Positions 7,534 through 13,012 of a stretch of DNA of 21,187 bases are shown here, piece by piece. The notes below the pieces were generated by a model. It was not told where the DNA came from and searched no databases. It was given only the letters and a program-made list of their open reading frames with translations. Within the stretch, counting starts at the first letter, position 1. Each line of letters begins with the position of its first letter. A program made the position numbers and the translations under genes. The stretch covers positions 1-21,187 of the forward strand of contig JABZKC010000011.1 in the NCBI GenBank assembly GCA_015257485.1. The letters run 5' to 3'. The stretch comes from Nanosynbacter sp. GTDB taxonomy: Bacteria > Patescibacteriota > Saccharimonadia > Saccharimonadales > Saccharimonadaceae.

Positions 7534-8163
7534 TCACTTAGCGGCTTTATCCAACTTGCTACTGAGATTACTCTTATATACTTCCGTATCGTTCAGGTAA
7601 AGTTTACCTTGTATTTCGTCGTAGCGCAGATGATATACGATGTCTTTTGCTTCTTCTTTTAGCTCCTGCTTCAGCGTAAAGTCGGACGGTTGATAAATGG
7701 ATGCTTCGTAATCCTTAATTATTTCAAATAGCTCATCTACTTCATTATCGAATTTATCGAATAAATCTAGGAGCATATCCATATCGTGGCTAAAATCATA
7801 CCCGATGTATTCCATTCTTATAGCATTCTTGTTGTCGGTTGGATTATCAAAACGCATACGAAAACTGATTTGTGGTAGCCTGTCGATTATATCGCCTACA
7901 TCATTGCGCCACTTATCACGAAATTCACGAAGAAATAAGTATGCTTTAGAGAGCTCTTCATCAGCAAAAGTGCGAATGTTCTTTTTTATAATAGAATCAT
8001 AGATTACGGGTGTAAAAGTATTATTGATTTGTAAACCGTTCTTCGGAGCTAATCCGTCTTTTGATTCGATAAGATAGCTAATCGCAGTTTCACGAAAATT
8101 GTCGCGCCATTCACGAGCTTTCTTATAGAGGCCATACAGAGGTTTTGCGTATTCGTTTCTCAC
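7534..8163 (-). CDS. unknown protein of the element replication cluster, 209 aa
   Basis: This is the first gene of the minus-strand element cluster. It is acidic and mostly helical, with RNEYAKPLYGLYKKAREWRD at the N-terminus and a near C-terminal segment DIVYHLRYDEIQGKLYLND that looks like a beta-hairpin of a wing or nucleic-acid-binding fold. The only in-frame start is GTG 8163, preceded by another stop codon. The Shine-Dalgarno is poor. It is divergent from the excisionase-like regulator across a 55-bp region with overlapping -10 boxes. The C-terminus may be cut short by a frameshift near 7540-7560, because the +1 frame runs on without interruption into the 7320-7514 frame. Function unknown. 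Confidence 0.65.
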   Translation of the reverse strand: MRNEYAKPLYGLYKKAREWRDNFRETAISYLIESKDGLAPKNGLQINNTFTPVIYDSIIKKNIRTFADEELSKAYLFLREFRDKWRNDVGDIIDRLPQISFRMRFDNPTDNKNAIRMEYIGYDFSHDMDMLLDLFDKFDNEVDELFEIIKDYEASIYQPSDFTLKQELKEEAKDIVYHLRYDEIQGKLYLNDTEVYKSNLSSKLDKAAK

Positions 8164-8202
8164 AGTTTTTAACTCACAATTTTACTCAAATTTCTATTAT
8201 CT

Positions 8203-8212
8203 ATTATATAAT
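8203..8212. promoter_or_regulatory. overlapping divergent -10 boxes
   Basis: TATAAT on the plus strand (8207-8212) lies six bases before the ATG at 8219. TATAAT on the minus strand (8203-8208) faces the gene starting at 8163. The two share bases, so transcription in the two directions should be mutually exclusive. Neither has a clear -35 box, which suggests activator dependence or AT-rich upstream DNA. Confidence 0.5.
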
Positions 8213-8218
8213 AAAGTT

Positions 8219-8413
8219 ATGAAATATGAGGAAAATGGGCAAGACAAGTATCTTACTCTGACTGAAGTGAGCAAGCTTTTAAGCATCCATCCAAATACAC
8301 TTCGCAACTGGGACACAAACGGCACTTTGAGGGCTACTCGTATCGGCATCAAGAGAGTGCGTCGTTATCGCAAGTCTGACATAGACAAATTTATAACAGA
8401 ATCGAATAGATAA
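8219..8413 (+). CDS. MerR/excisionase-family helix-turn-helix protein
   Basis: This 64-aa single-domain DNA-binding protein has the pattern of MerR-like/excisionase HTH domains (HTH_17). Residues 11-61 read YLTLTEVSKLLSIHPNTLRNW, then a wing (GIKRVRRYRKSDIDKFI). Such proteins act as recombination directionality factors, or as regulators next to methylases and IS607-type recombinases. It starts almost directly at its predicted transcription start (-10 at 8207-8212), so the message is likely leaderless. The methyltransferase gene starts 21 bp after the stop. Cotranscription points either to control of the modification gene or to a role in excision and in control of the divergent replication genes. 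Confidence 0.82.
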   Translation: MKYEENGQDKYLTLTEVSKLLSIHPNTLRNWDTNGTLRATRIGIKRVRRYRKSDIDKFITESNR

Positions 8414-8434
8414 CGATTCAGAAATTGAGGAATA

Positions 8435-9973
8435 ATGGCAACTAATGATCTATCGTACAAAGGCCTATATGCAATGCATAAATATTGGGGTAAAAAGCCC
8501 TTTAATGAGATTTCGAAATTCATAAATAAATATTCTAAAAGTGGCGACACTGTGCTCGACTGTTTTTGCGGATCTGGCATTACATTGATTGAGGCTTTAA
8601 AGCTCAATAGAAAGGCGATAGGCATAGACTTAAATCCGCTAGCCATAGAATTATCTGACGTCTCAACTACTCCGATAGATTTGAAGCTAATTAATGCAAC
8701 TTTCTTAAGTATCAAAAAGAGCCTGAAGACTACGATAGACAGCTTGTACGAATGCGAATATAATGGCGAAAAGACGTCTGTGACTCATATCGTCTGGAAA
8801 GACAGTAAGCCAATTGAGGTATGGTATAAAAAACAAGGTTCAAGCAAAAAGCTTGTCCGCGATGGAATAAAAGAGGATTTAGAGATGAGCATAAATCCAT
8901 CCATCAAGCCAAAATGGACGCCAAAAACAAAAATGTTCGAGAATGCACGGATTAATGTCCATAAGGATCAAGCCGTAGCAGACTTATTTACGCCTCGCGC
9001 ACTTACTGCCCTATCATTGTTGAGAGAAGAGATAAAAAATATAGACGATAGTGATATTAGAAAGTTTTTTGAAATAACATTTACTGGAACATTATCCCAA
9101 GCAAGCAACCTAGTCTTCGTTATTAGACGTCGCAACAATAAGACTGACGAAAGCGGAAAAGCTGAAGTAGGAAGTTGGGTTATTGGCTACTGGGTACCAG
9201 ACGAACACTTTGAAATTAACGCTTGGAATTGTTTTGAAAACCGTTATAAGCGAATGATAAAGGGGGTTGAAGAAATTAATTCCTTATTCCCCGATAAGGC
9301 AAAAACTAAGAGACAGCTTACCTTGTATAACACTTCCGCTACTGATATGCCAATAAATGACAAAATGGTGGATTATGTTTTTATTGACCCGCCACACGTG
9401 AATAGAATCTTATATATGGAACAAAGTCTTATGTGGAATGCTTGGCTCGGCTTAGACGAAAATATTAACTGGGACAAAGAAATCATAGTATCCGAAGCAA
9501 AGGCACGTAGAGGCAAAAAAAATAACAAAAATTACAATGAACTGCTCCACGTATCATTTGCAGAAATAAAGCGCGTACTAAAAAACAATAAGTATCTGTC
9601 CCTTGCTTTCAATTGTCTAGATGATGATACGTGGTTTAACCTTTTGAAGTCTTTAAGTAAACTTGGGTTTGAAATAGTAGATGTAACTCCATTGGAATAT
9701 TCAGCAACATCTGTAGTTCAAGACAATAGAAAGAATGCTCTAAAAACAGATTTAGTTTTGACGTTTAAAAACGCTCAGCTTGATAATATCCCGAACATAA
9801 CTTTCAGAGAGGATGACGATGTATTGCGAGCATTTATCTCGGGCTATCTAAAGGAACATAAAAATGCCGAGATGTATAATGTTATGAATGAGCTATTTAA
9901 GTTTACTATCCCGAATGGTTATATTTACAGAGTTTCCAAGATTACCAAAATCTATTCTACACTTGTTAAATAA
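8435..9973 (+). CDS. DNA methyltransferase (N6-adenine or N4-cytosine) of a type II restriction-modification system
   Basis: It transfers methyl groups from S-adenosylmethionine to DNA, protecting host sites from the adjacent nuclease. It is 512 aa. The SAM-binding motif I is LDCFCGSGIT (41-50), with GIDLNP (63-68) as motif II. The catalytic motif IV is IDPPHVNR (DPPH, 318-321), where the usual DPPY aromatic is His. Motif I, a long central target-recognition segment and then motif IV give alpha-type order. The N-terminal MHKYWGKKPFNEI resembles DUF1156-like DNA methylases, and NRILYMEQSLMWNAWLGL after motif IV fits that group. The ATG follows TTGAGGAATA. It is convergent with the nuclease gene, nine bases apart. 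The sequence appears intact. Substrate base and recognition site are unknown. Confidence 0.88.
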   Translation: MATNDLSYKGLYAMHKYWGKKPFNEISKFINKYSKSGDTVLDCFCGSGITLIEALKLNRKAIGIDLNPLAIELSDVSTTPIDLKLINATFLSIKKSLKTTIDSLYECEYNGEKTSVTHIVWKDSKPIEVWYKKQGSSKKLVRDGIKEDLEMSINPSIKPKWTPKTKMFENARINVHKDQAVADLFTPRALTALSLLREEIKNIDDSDIRKFFEITFTGTLSQASNLVFVIRRRNNKTDESGKAEVGSWVIGYWVPDEHFEINAWNCFENRYKRMIKGVEEINSLFPDKAKTKRQLTLYNTSATDMPINDKMVDYVFIDPPHVNRILYMEQSLMWNAWLGLDENINWDKEIIVSEAKARRGKKNNKNYNELLHVSFAEIKRVLKNNKYLSLAFNCLDDDTWFNLLKSLSKLGFEIVDVTPLEYSATSVVQDNRKNALKTDLVLTFKNAQLDNIPNITFREDDDVLRAFISGYLKEHKNAEMYNVMNELFKFTIPNGYIYRVSKITKIYSTLVK

Positions 9974-9982
9974 TTATACCTT

Positions 9983-11161
9983 TCACTCAAAGTAAATAGT
10001 CGACATAGATAAAGCTGTGTAGTCTCCGACGAGGCCAGCCTCTTTATCGTAGTGGTAATGTATCTCGTGTATGGACTCTTCGCTTATTCCATCAAGCAAT
10101 TCCGAGATTTTCTTTTCTATCTCAGCTGTTTTTCCTTTTAGCTCTCTTCCGTCCACGAATTGATTATTATAGGCAAGAAAAACAAATAACCTATTATTGT
10201 TGCAAAATAATCGCTCGCCTTGATACTTATAATTCCACCACTCTAATGTTTTTAATTGTTCTGAGGTTTTTGGCACATATTTGCTTCTGTTTTCTTTTAC
10301 TTTTAATATAAAGTCAGAAGATGATTTGTCGCCAATTTTTTCGATAAAAGTAGTTAGTTCGGCTTTCGTCAATTTACTGGCCGCAATTAATCCTAGCTCT
10401 CTATGGTTCCTCTTATATTCATTATAATATGCGCGAATACTCTTAAGTTCACTATCAACCGTGCAATCAATTTCATAATCATCGAATGAAGCAGAACCTG
10501 TTTCTTTTATGCCTTGCGACGCCAGATCAAAATAGTTTTCAGATATATGTGTATATTTTAAATCGAATGGCACCAGCTTGTTCTTTATTCGAATAAAGAA
10601 ATCTATATCGTGTATCTTTCTAAGTGTAGGGATAACATTCTTATGTTTAAGAAAAGCGAGCTCAATTATATCATTTGAATTTTGATTATAATAAGACCAT
10701 AGGCAGTATTGTCTAACTTTTTTTAGCACATTATCGTCTAGTTCTTTAACTAGTTCACTATATTCTTTAATAGACTTATTTCTAACAAACCCTTTTACTA
10801 TGTCATCAACCTTGTCGTTGCGCACTCCACAATTAACGATTGGTATTTCAGAAAGAATGCCAGAAAGTCCATCTAGTTCGGATTCTCTTTCCTTTATTAG
10901 TTCATTTCTCTTGCTTTCAATATATTCTAATAATTGGTTGTCTGTAATAGTAGATTCAAAAACACTATTTCCCAAATCACGGATATTGTTTGAATTTTGT
11001 GTTATTTTAAGGTGCTCTAGTATCTCTCGCAAATTACTTTTATCCAACGAACGAACTAGGAGAAATCTGGTCGCAATTCCGTTATTATCATATTTATGAA
11101 AAAACTCGCACACGTTATTTGTATTTTCATATTCGGCATAAAGACTTTCAAAGACAGACAT
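9983..11161 (-). CDS. putative type II restriction endonuclease (PD-(D/E)XK type)
   Basis: The call rests on genetic position and one motif. It is cotranscribed with a controller gene and convergent with a DNA methyltransferase, the usual C-R/M layout. Within its 392 aa the segment IHDIDFFIRIKNKLVPFDLKYTH (184-205) fits a PD-(D/E)XK metal-dependent nuclease core with D187, D200 and K202. In front of it is a helical region that could supply dimer contacts. Downstream is TLEWWNYKYQGERLFC and a beta-rich tail. The ATG lies two bases after the controller stop. The controller's terminal GAGGAG codons act as its Shine-Dalgarno, so translation is coupled. I recognise no specific restriction enzyme family, so specificity is unknown. 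Confidence 0.72.
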   Translation of the reverse strand: MSVFESLYAEYENTNNVCEFFHKYDNNGIATRFLLVRSLDKSNLREILEHLKITQNSNNIRDLGNSVFESTITDNQLLEYIESKRNELIKERESELDGLSGILSEIPIVNCGVRNDKVDDIVKGFVRNKSIKEYSELVKELDDNVLKKVRQYCLWSYYNQNSNDIIELAFLKHKNVIPTLRKIHDIDFFIRIKNKLVPFDLKYTHISENYFDLASQGIKETGSASFDDYEIDCTVDSELKSIRAYYNEYKRNHRELGLIAASKLTKAELTTFIEKIGDKSSSDFILKVKENRSKYVPKTSEQLKTLEWWNYKYQGERLFCNNNRLFVFLAYNNQFVDGRELKGKTAEIEKKISELLDGISEESIHEIHYHYDKEAGLVGDYTALSMSTIYFE

Positions 11162-11163
11162 TT

Positions 11164-11394
11164 TTATTGCTCCTCACTACAATTATTGATTTCTGAAAAA
11201 AATTGCCCCATATCCATCTCTAAGCCGTTTATAATCTTTTCAATATTAACAATAGCAATGTTTCTTTTTCCCATCTCTACGGAAGCGTAGTACGTTCTAT
11301 CCATACCAATTTTTAGGGCAAATTTTTCTTGGCTGATACCTTTTTCTTCGCGATATTTTTTACACAAGAAGCCGAATTTTTCTTGGATTTTCAT
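11164..11394 (-). CDS. controller protein (C protein) of the restriction-modification system
   Basis: This 76-aa helix-turn-helix protein of the XRE/C-protein type would form dimers that activate, and at high level repress, its own operon. This delays nuclease expression until the DNA is methylated. The whole protein is the domain: FLCKKYREEKGISQEKFALKIG, MDRTYYASVEMGKRNIAIVN (recognition helix) and IEKIINGLEMDMGQFF. The length is typical. AAGGA lies ten bases before ATG 11394. Upstream at 11436-11462 is a well-preserved C-box. The nuclease gene follows directly. Confidence 0.9.
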   Translation of the reverse strand: MKIQEKFGFLCKKYREEKGISQEKFALKIGMDRTYYASVEMGKRNIAIVNIEKIINGLEMDMGQFFSEINNCSEEQ

Positions 11395-11420
11395 AACATT
11401 TGTTCCTTATTTATCTTCTA

Positions 11421-11449
11421 ATTCTAGTATCGTGAAGTATATGAGACAA
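11421..11449 (-). promoter_or_regulatory. promoter of the controller-nuclease operon
   Basis: On the minus strand TTGTCT (11444-11449), a 17-bp spacer and TAGAAT (11421-11426) put the start of transcription near 11414, about 20 bases before the controller ATG. The -35 is off-consensus, as expected for a promoter activated by C protein, and the right operator half overlaps it. Confidence 0.65.
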
Positions 11450-11462
11450 CGGACTATAAGTC
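11436..11462 (-). promoter_or_regulatory. C-box operator for the controller protein
   Basis: The left operator GACTTATAGTC (11452-11462) is a clean palindrome. Its surroundings, TGTGACTTATAGTCCGT, match from memory the left operator of well-studied C-protein systems such as Esp1396I. The weaker right site, GTCTCATATACT (11436-11447), overlaps the -35 box. A strong distal site plus a weak proximal one gives the activator-then-repressor switch known for this family. Confidence 0.75.
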
Positions 11463-11499
11463 ACAAATATTCTTTCAGAAATCTGTTACACCTGTTCCA

Positions 11500-11830
11500 T
11501 AAATTACCAATTATGCGTAATCGGTTTAATGTGTTGCCTAAAAAACGGCAAAATAACTATTGTGGATAACGGATAAATAGTCACTTGTAAACAAGTGGAC
11601 AGAAACTACATTCTCATTTATTAGTCATACAAAATACCACTTGCGTATAAGCGGTGCAAAATCTGGCTATATTATGACATCTTTTTAGGTGTTTTTGGTA
11701 TCTTTTTGATACGGTGTATTTGCAGGTTCTTGGGGTACATCCACTTGCGTTCAAGTGGATAATGGATTTTTGACATTATTATCTTTTAGTGGCTTCATCT
11801 CTGATAGATGCTCGTGGATAAATGATGTTA
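11500..11830. other. probable replication origin of the element (DnaA boxes plus palindromic repeats)
   Basis: Three DnaA-box matches point the same way: TGTGGATAA (11561-11569, perfect), AGTGGATAA (11754-11762) and CGTGGATAA (11813-11821). Among them are four 18-bp imperfect palindromes and a T-rich stretch with repeated ATCTTTTT (11679, 11700; ATCTTTTA at 11781) that could be an unwinding region. It lies at the right edge of the element and holds no convincing gene apart from the short recombinase tail. The rolling-circle nick site for the gpII/X-type protein was not identified. Confidence 0.6.
11507..11758. repeat. four 18-bp palindromic repeats of one architecture
   Basis: CCAATTATGCGTAATCGG (11507-11524), TCACTTGTAAACAAGTGG (11581-11598), CCACTTGCGTATAAGCGG (11637-11654) and CCACTTGCGTTCAAGTGG (11741-11758). 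Each has two arms of about seven bases around a four-base centre, with outer CC/GG. Three share the ACTTG or CACTTG arm. They could bind a dimeric protein of the element, as iterons, operators or partition sites. Confidence 0.7.
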
Positions 11831-11888
11831 ATAGGTCTCCATAAACTTGATCGTATGTATAGCAAGCCATTCGAAAATCTGTCATTTC
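11751..11888 (-). pseudogene. orphan C-terminal tail of the recombinase, separated at the right attachment site
   Basis: Reading leftward from the core (TGG CTC CCC = Trp-Leu-Pro, 11889-11897), the frame continues E-MTDFRMACYTYDQVYGD and so on for 45 codons to TGA at 11751-11753. At the left end the recombinase reads through the same Trp-Leu-Pro codons and then into antisense tRNA. Rejoining the two cores in a circle would put this tail in frame at the end of the recombinase. The stretch looks like protein (YGDLLTSFIHEHLSEM) and has no Shine-Dalgarno of its own, so a separate gene starting at ATG 11885 is less likely. It overlaps two of the DnaA boxes. Confidence 0.6.
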
Positions 11889-11897
11889 GGGGAGCCA
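11889..11897 (+). repeat. right attachment core (attR)
   Basis: GGGGAGCCA, an exact copy of the tRNA-Asn 3' end at 4214-4222. It is followed at once by a terminator hairpin that fits as the tRNA's original downstream flank. Confidence 0.75.
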
Positions 11898-11906
11898 AAA
11901 TTATTG

Positions 11907-11934
11907 AATAATCCCATATTTCGGGATTATTTTT
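11907..11934 (+). terminator. displaced native terminator of tRNA-Asn
   Basis: Stem AATAATCCC/GGGATTATT with an ATATTTC loop, ending in a run of five T. No plus-strand gene precedes it now. Deleting the element would place it nine bases after the tRNA CCA. Confidence 0.8.
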
Positions 11935-11985
11935 CGTTCTCGCTATCACTGGTTAGACAAGAACGCAGTTCGTTGGATTTTGAGG

Positions 11986-12072
11986 TTAAAAGGTAGGAGC
12001 CTCAAGAATATGTCTTACGATTTTATCACCCAATTCCTCAGTATATTTTGATAGTCTGCCATTTCTTTTCAT
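11986..12072 (-). pseudogene. 28-codon remnant resembling the N-terminus of a phage terminase small subunit
   Basis: The frame reads MKRNGRLSKYTEELGDKIVR, then HILEAPTF and a stop. The K-Y-T-x-E-L-x-D-K-I pattern after a short basic start is that of terminase small subunits and related phage helix-turn-helix N-termini. The rest of such a protein is absent. A 12-bp direct repeat, GTAGG(A/G)GCCTCA, flanks it (11993-12004 and 12092-12103). It could be an old prophage scrap just outside the present element, or chance. Confidence 0.35.
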
Positions 12073-12128
12073 ATTTACATCTTACTATAGAGTAGGGGCC
12101 TCATTTTTTAGCATAAGTATATATTAAA

Positions 12129-12239
12129 ATGGCTCGGAGAAAATATCAGTTCAGAAACCCAACTTTGCACGCAAAACCTGCAAAACCACAAAAATTCTCT
12201 CGTCGTAAACGGTCTACACTATTGGACTTATCTCATTGA
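12129..12239 (+). CDS. doubtful small basic ORF, 36 aa
   Basis: The product starts MARRKYQFRNPTLHAKPAKP and continues QKFSRRKRS. It is very basic and of protein-like composition. There is no Shine-Dalgarno and only an AT-rich stretch ahead of the ATG. It overlaps the end of the minus-strand 45-aa gene by a few bases. It may be a leaderless small gene or a truncated remnant. Confidence 0.3.
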   Translation: MARRKYQFRNPTLHAKPAKPQKFSRRKRSTLLDLSH

Positions 12240-12365
12240 ATTTAAGATTTGTTGTGTATATTTTATTTCAGTTTGGGATAATTTAGCCAGATTATCCCAA
12301 GCAGTATTCTTACTTATTTCGCTTTTTTGCTCATGGCTAACAGGAGGAAGATTTAAATTATTCAT
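12228..12365 (-). CDS. small unknown protein, 45 aa, coupled to the upstream membrane protein gene
   Basis: The product begins MNNLNLPPVSHEQKSEISKN and ends TEIKYTQQILNSMR. It is soluble, with a predicted helix at the end. AAGGAAAGGG precedes the ATG, and the start overlaps the stop of the upstream gene (ATGAATAA), so the two are cotranslated. A longer frame extends upstream to 12464 but lies wholly inside the membrane protein gene, so I set the start at 12365. No family is recognised. Confidence 0.6.
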   Translation of the reverse strand: MNNLNLPPVSHEQKSEISKNTAWDNLAKLSQTEIKYTQQILNSMR

Positions 12366-12819
12366 TAGCCGCCCTTTCCTTATCGTAAGTACTTTCGCAT
12401 TCGGTATGCCTATCGCCACCATCGAAGTCGACATAGAACTTGGTGCCGTCCTTTGCAACTGCACTTATATAAAAACTTGGATTAGCAATAGCGGTTCGCC
12501 AATCAAGATAGCGAACAACCTCAAACTCCAAATCAGAGTTCTTTTCTACGGCACACCGAACTAGCATTTGCAAGCCTTGCTTATTACGGTTCTTGACACA
12601 ATCTTCTGGATGTCTAGAACAATATTGTTCCACAATTTGCTCAATTTTCGGATTATCTGATTTTTCGTAAAACTCAGGCTCTCCAAAAGTAGTATTAAAC
12701 GCGTCTATTAGCTGAAAGCCTAAGACCAATGCTCCACCCACAAAAATAATTGCCGGCGCACAAATTATCAAAATAATGGGTATAAGTTTTTTATTATTTT
12801 TTTGGATCTTCTTAATCAT
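12358..12819 (-). CDS. unknown protein with one N-terminal membrane segment, 153 aa
   Basis: A basic start (MIKKIQKNNKK) is followed by one hydrophobic segment, LIPIILIICAPAIIFVGGAL (about 12-31), and then a roughly 115-residue domain that should lie outside the membrane. That domain has four cysteines (in QYCSRH, PEDCVKN, VRCAVEK and HTECEST), which could pair in the oxidising exterior. This is a signal-anchor topology with the C-terminal domain outside, typical of small surface proteins in this group. A -10 box (TATAAT near 12836) lies just upstream with no good Shine-Dalgarno. The 45-aa gene overlaps its end. Function unknown. Confidence 0.72.
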   Translation of the reverse strand: MIKKIQKNNKKLIPIILIICAPAIIFVGGALVLGFQLIDAFNTTFGEPEFYEKSDNPKIEQIVEQYCSRHPEDCVKNRNKQGLQMLVRCAVEKNSDLEFEVVRYLDWRTAIANPSFYISAVAKDGTKFYVDFDGGDRHTECESTYDKERAANE

Positions 12820-12997
12820 AGTCGCTTTTTTAATTATAGTATAAAAGGTCGACTTTTAGTCATACGAAATAATGTTTATGATTAAATCCGTTAAGGTCCA
12901 GAGCCTTTGCAACAAAATGCATTGTTAAATAACCAATACACATTCACAAGAAGACTTAGCAAAACCACTACCGCATTCCGCTAAGCTTATTTTGCGA

Positions 12998-13003
12998 TAT
13001 AAT
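12998..13003 (+). promoter_or_regulatory. -10 box next to the start of the 372-aa gene
   Basis: TATAAT ends nine bases before ATG 13013, which places the transcription start almost at the start codon. No clear -35 and no Shine-Dalgarno were seen. Confidence 0.5.
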
Positions 13004-13012
13004 ATAAGCATT

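Larger units (their letters stand above)
4214..11897. mobile_element. integrated plasmid-like element in tRNA-Asn carrying a type II restriction-modification system
   Basis: The left end is the tRNA-Asn 3' terminus and the right end is a 9-bp copy of it (GGGGAGCCA, 11889-11897). Behind the right copy is an intact Rho-independent terminator, which fits as the original downstream flank of the tRNA. The roughly 7.68-kb interior holds a serine recombinase at the left edge, a gpII/X-type replication gene, a SpoVG-family gene, small unknown genes, an excisionase-like regulator, an M/C/R restriction-modification set and an origin-like region at the right edge. No capsid, conjugation or partition genes were recognised. 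This suggests an integrative plasmid rather than a prophage or conjugative element. The recombinase and replication genes are both interrupted. Confidence 0.82.

Noticed and set aside
11507..11758. CRISPR array
   Set aside because: The four palindromes are unevenly spaced (56 to 104 bp), vary in sequence and have no cas genes nearby. An origin or operator role fits better.
4214..11897. Prophage or conjugative element
   Set aside because: No capsid, portal, terminase large subunit, relaxase or type IV secretion genes were found. The gpII/X-type initiator alone is shared by filamentous phages and plasmids, and no morphogenesis (Zot-like) gene is present.
12221..12228. TATTGGAC as an alternative right end, because it also follows the core at the left end
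   Set aside because: It is only eight bases, without the tRNA part or a terminator behind it. The 11889-11897 copy has the tRNA end, frame continuity and the displaced terminator.
12366..12464. Extended N-terminus of the 45-aa protein up to 12464
   Set aside because: It lies entirely within the membrane protein gene in another frame, while a good Shine-Dalgarno precedes ATG 12365.
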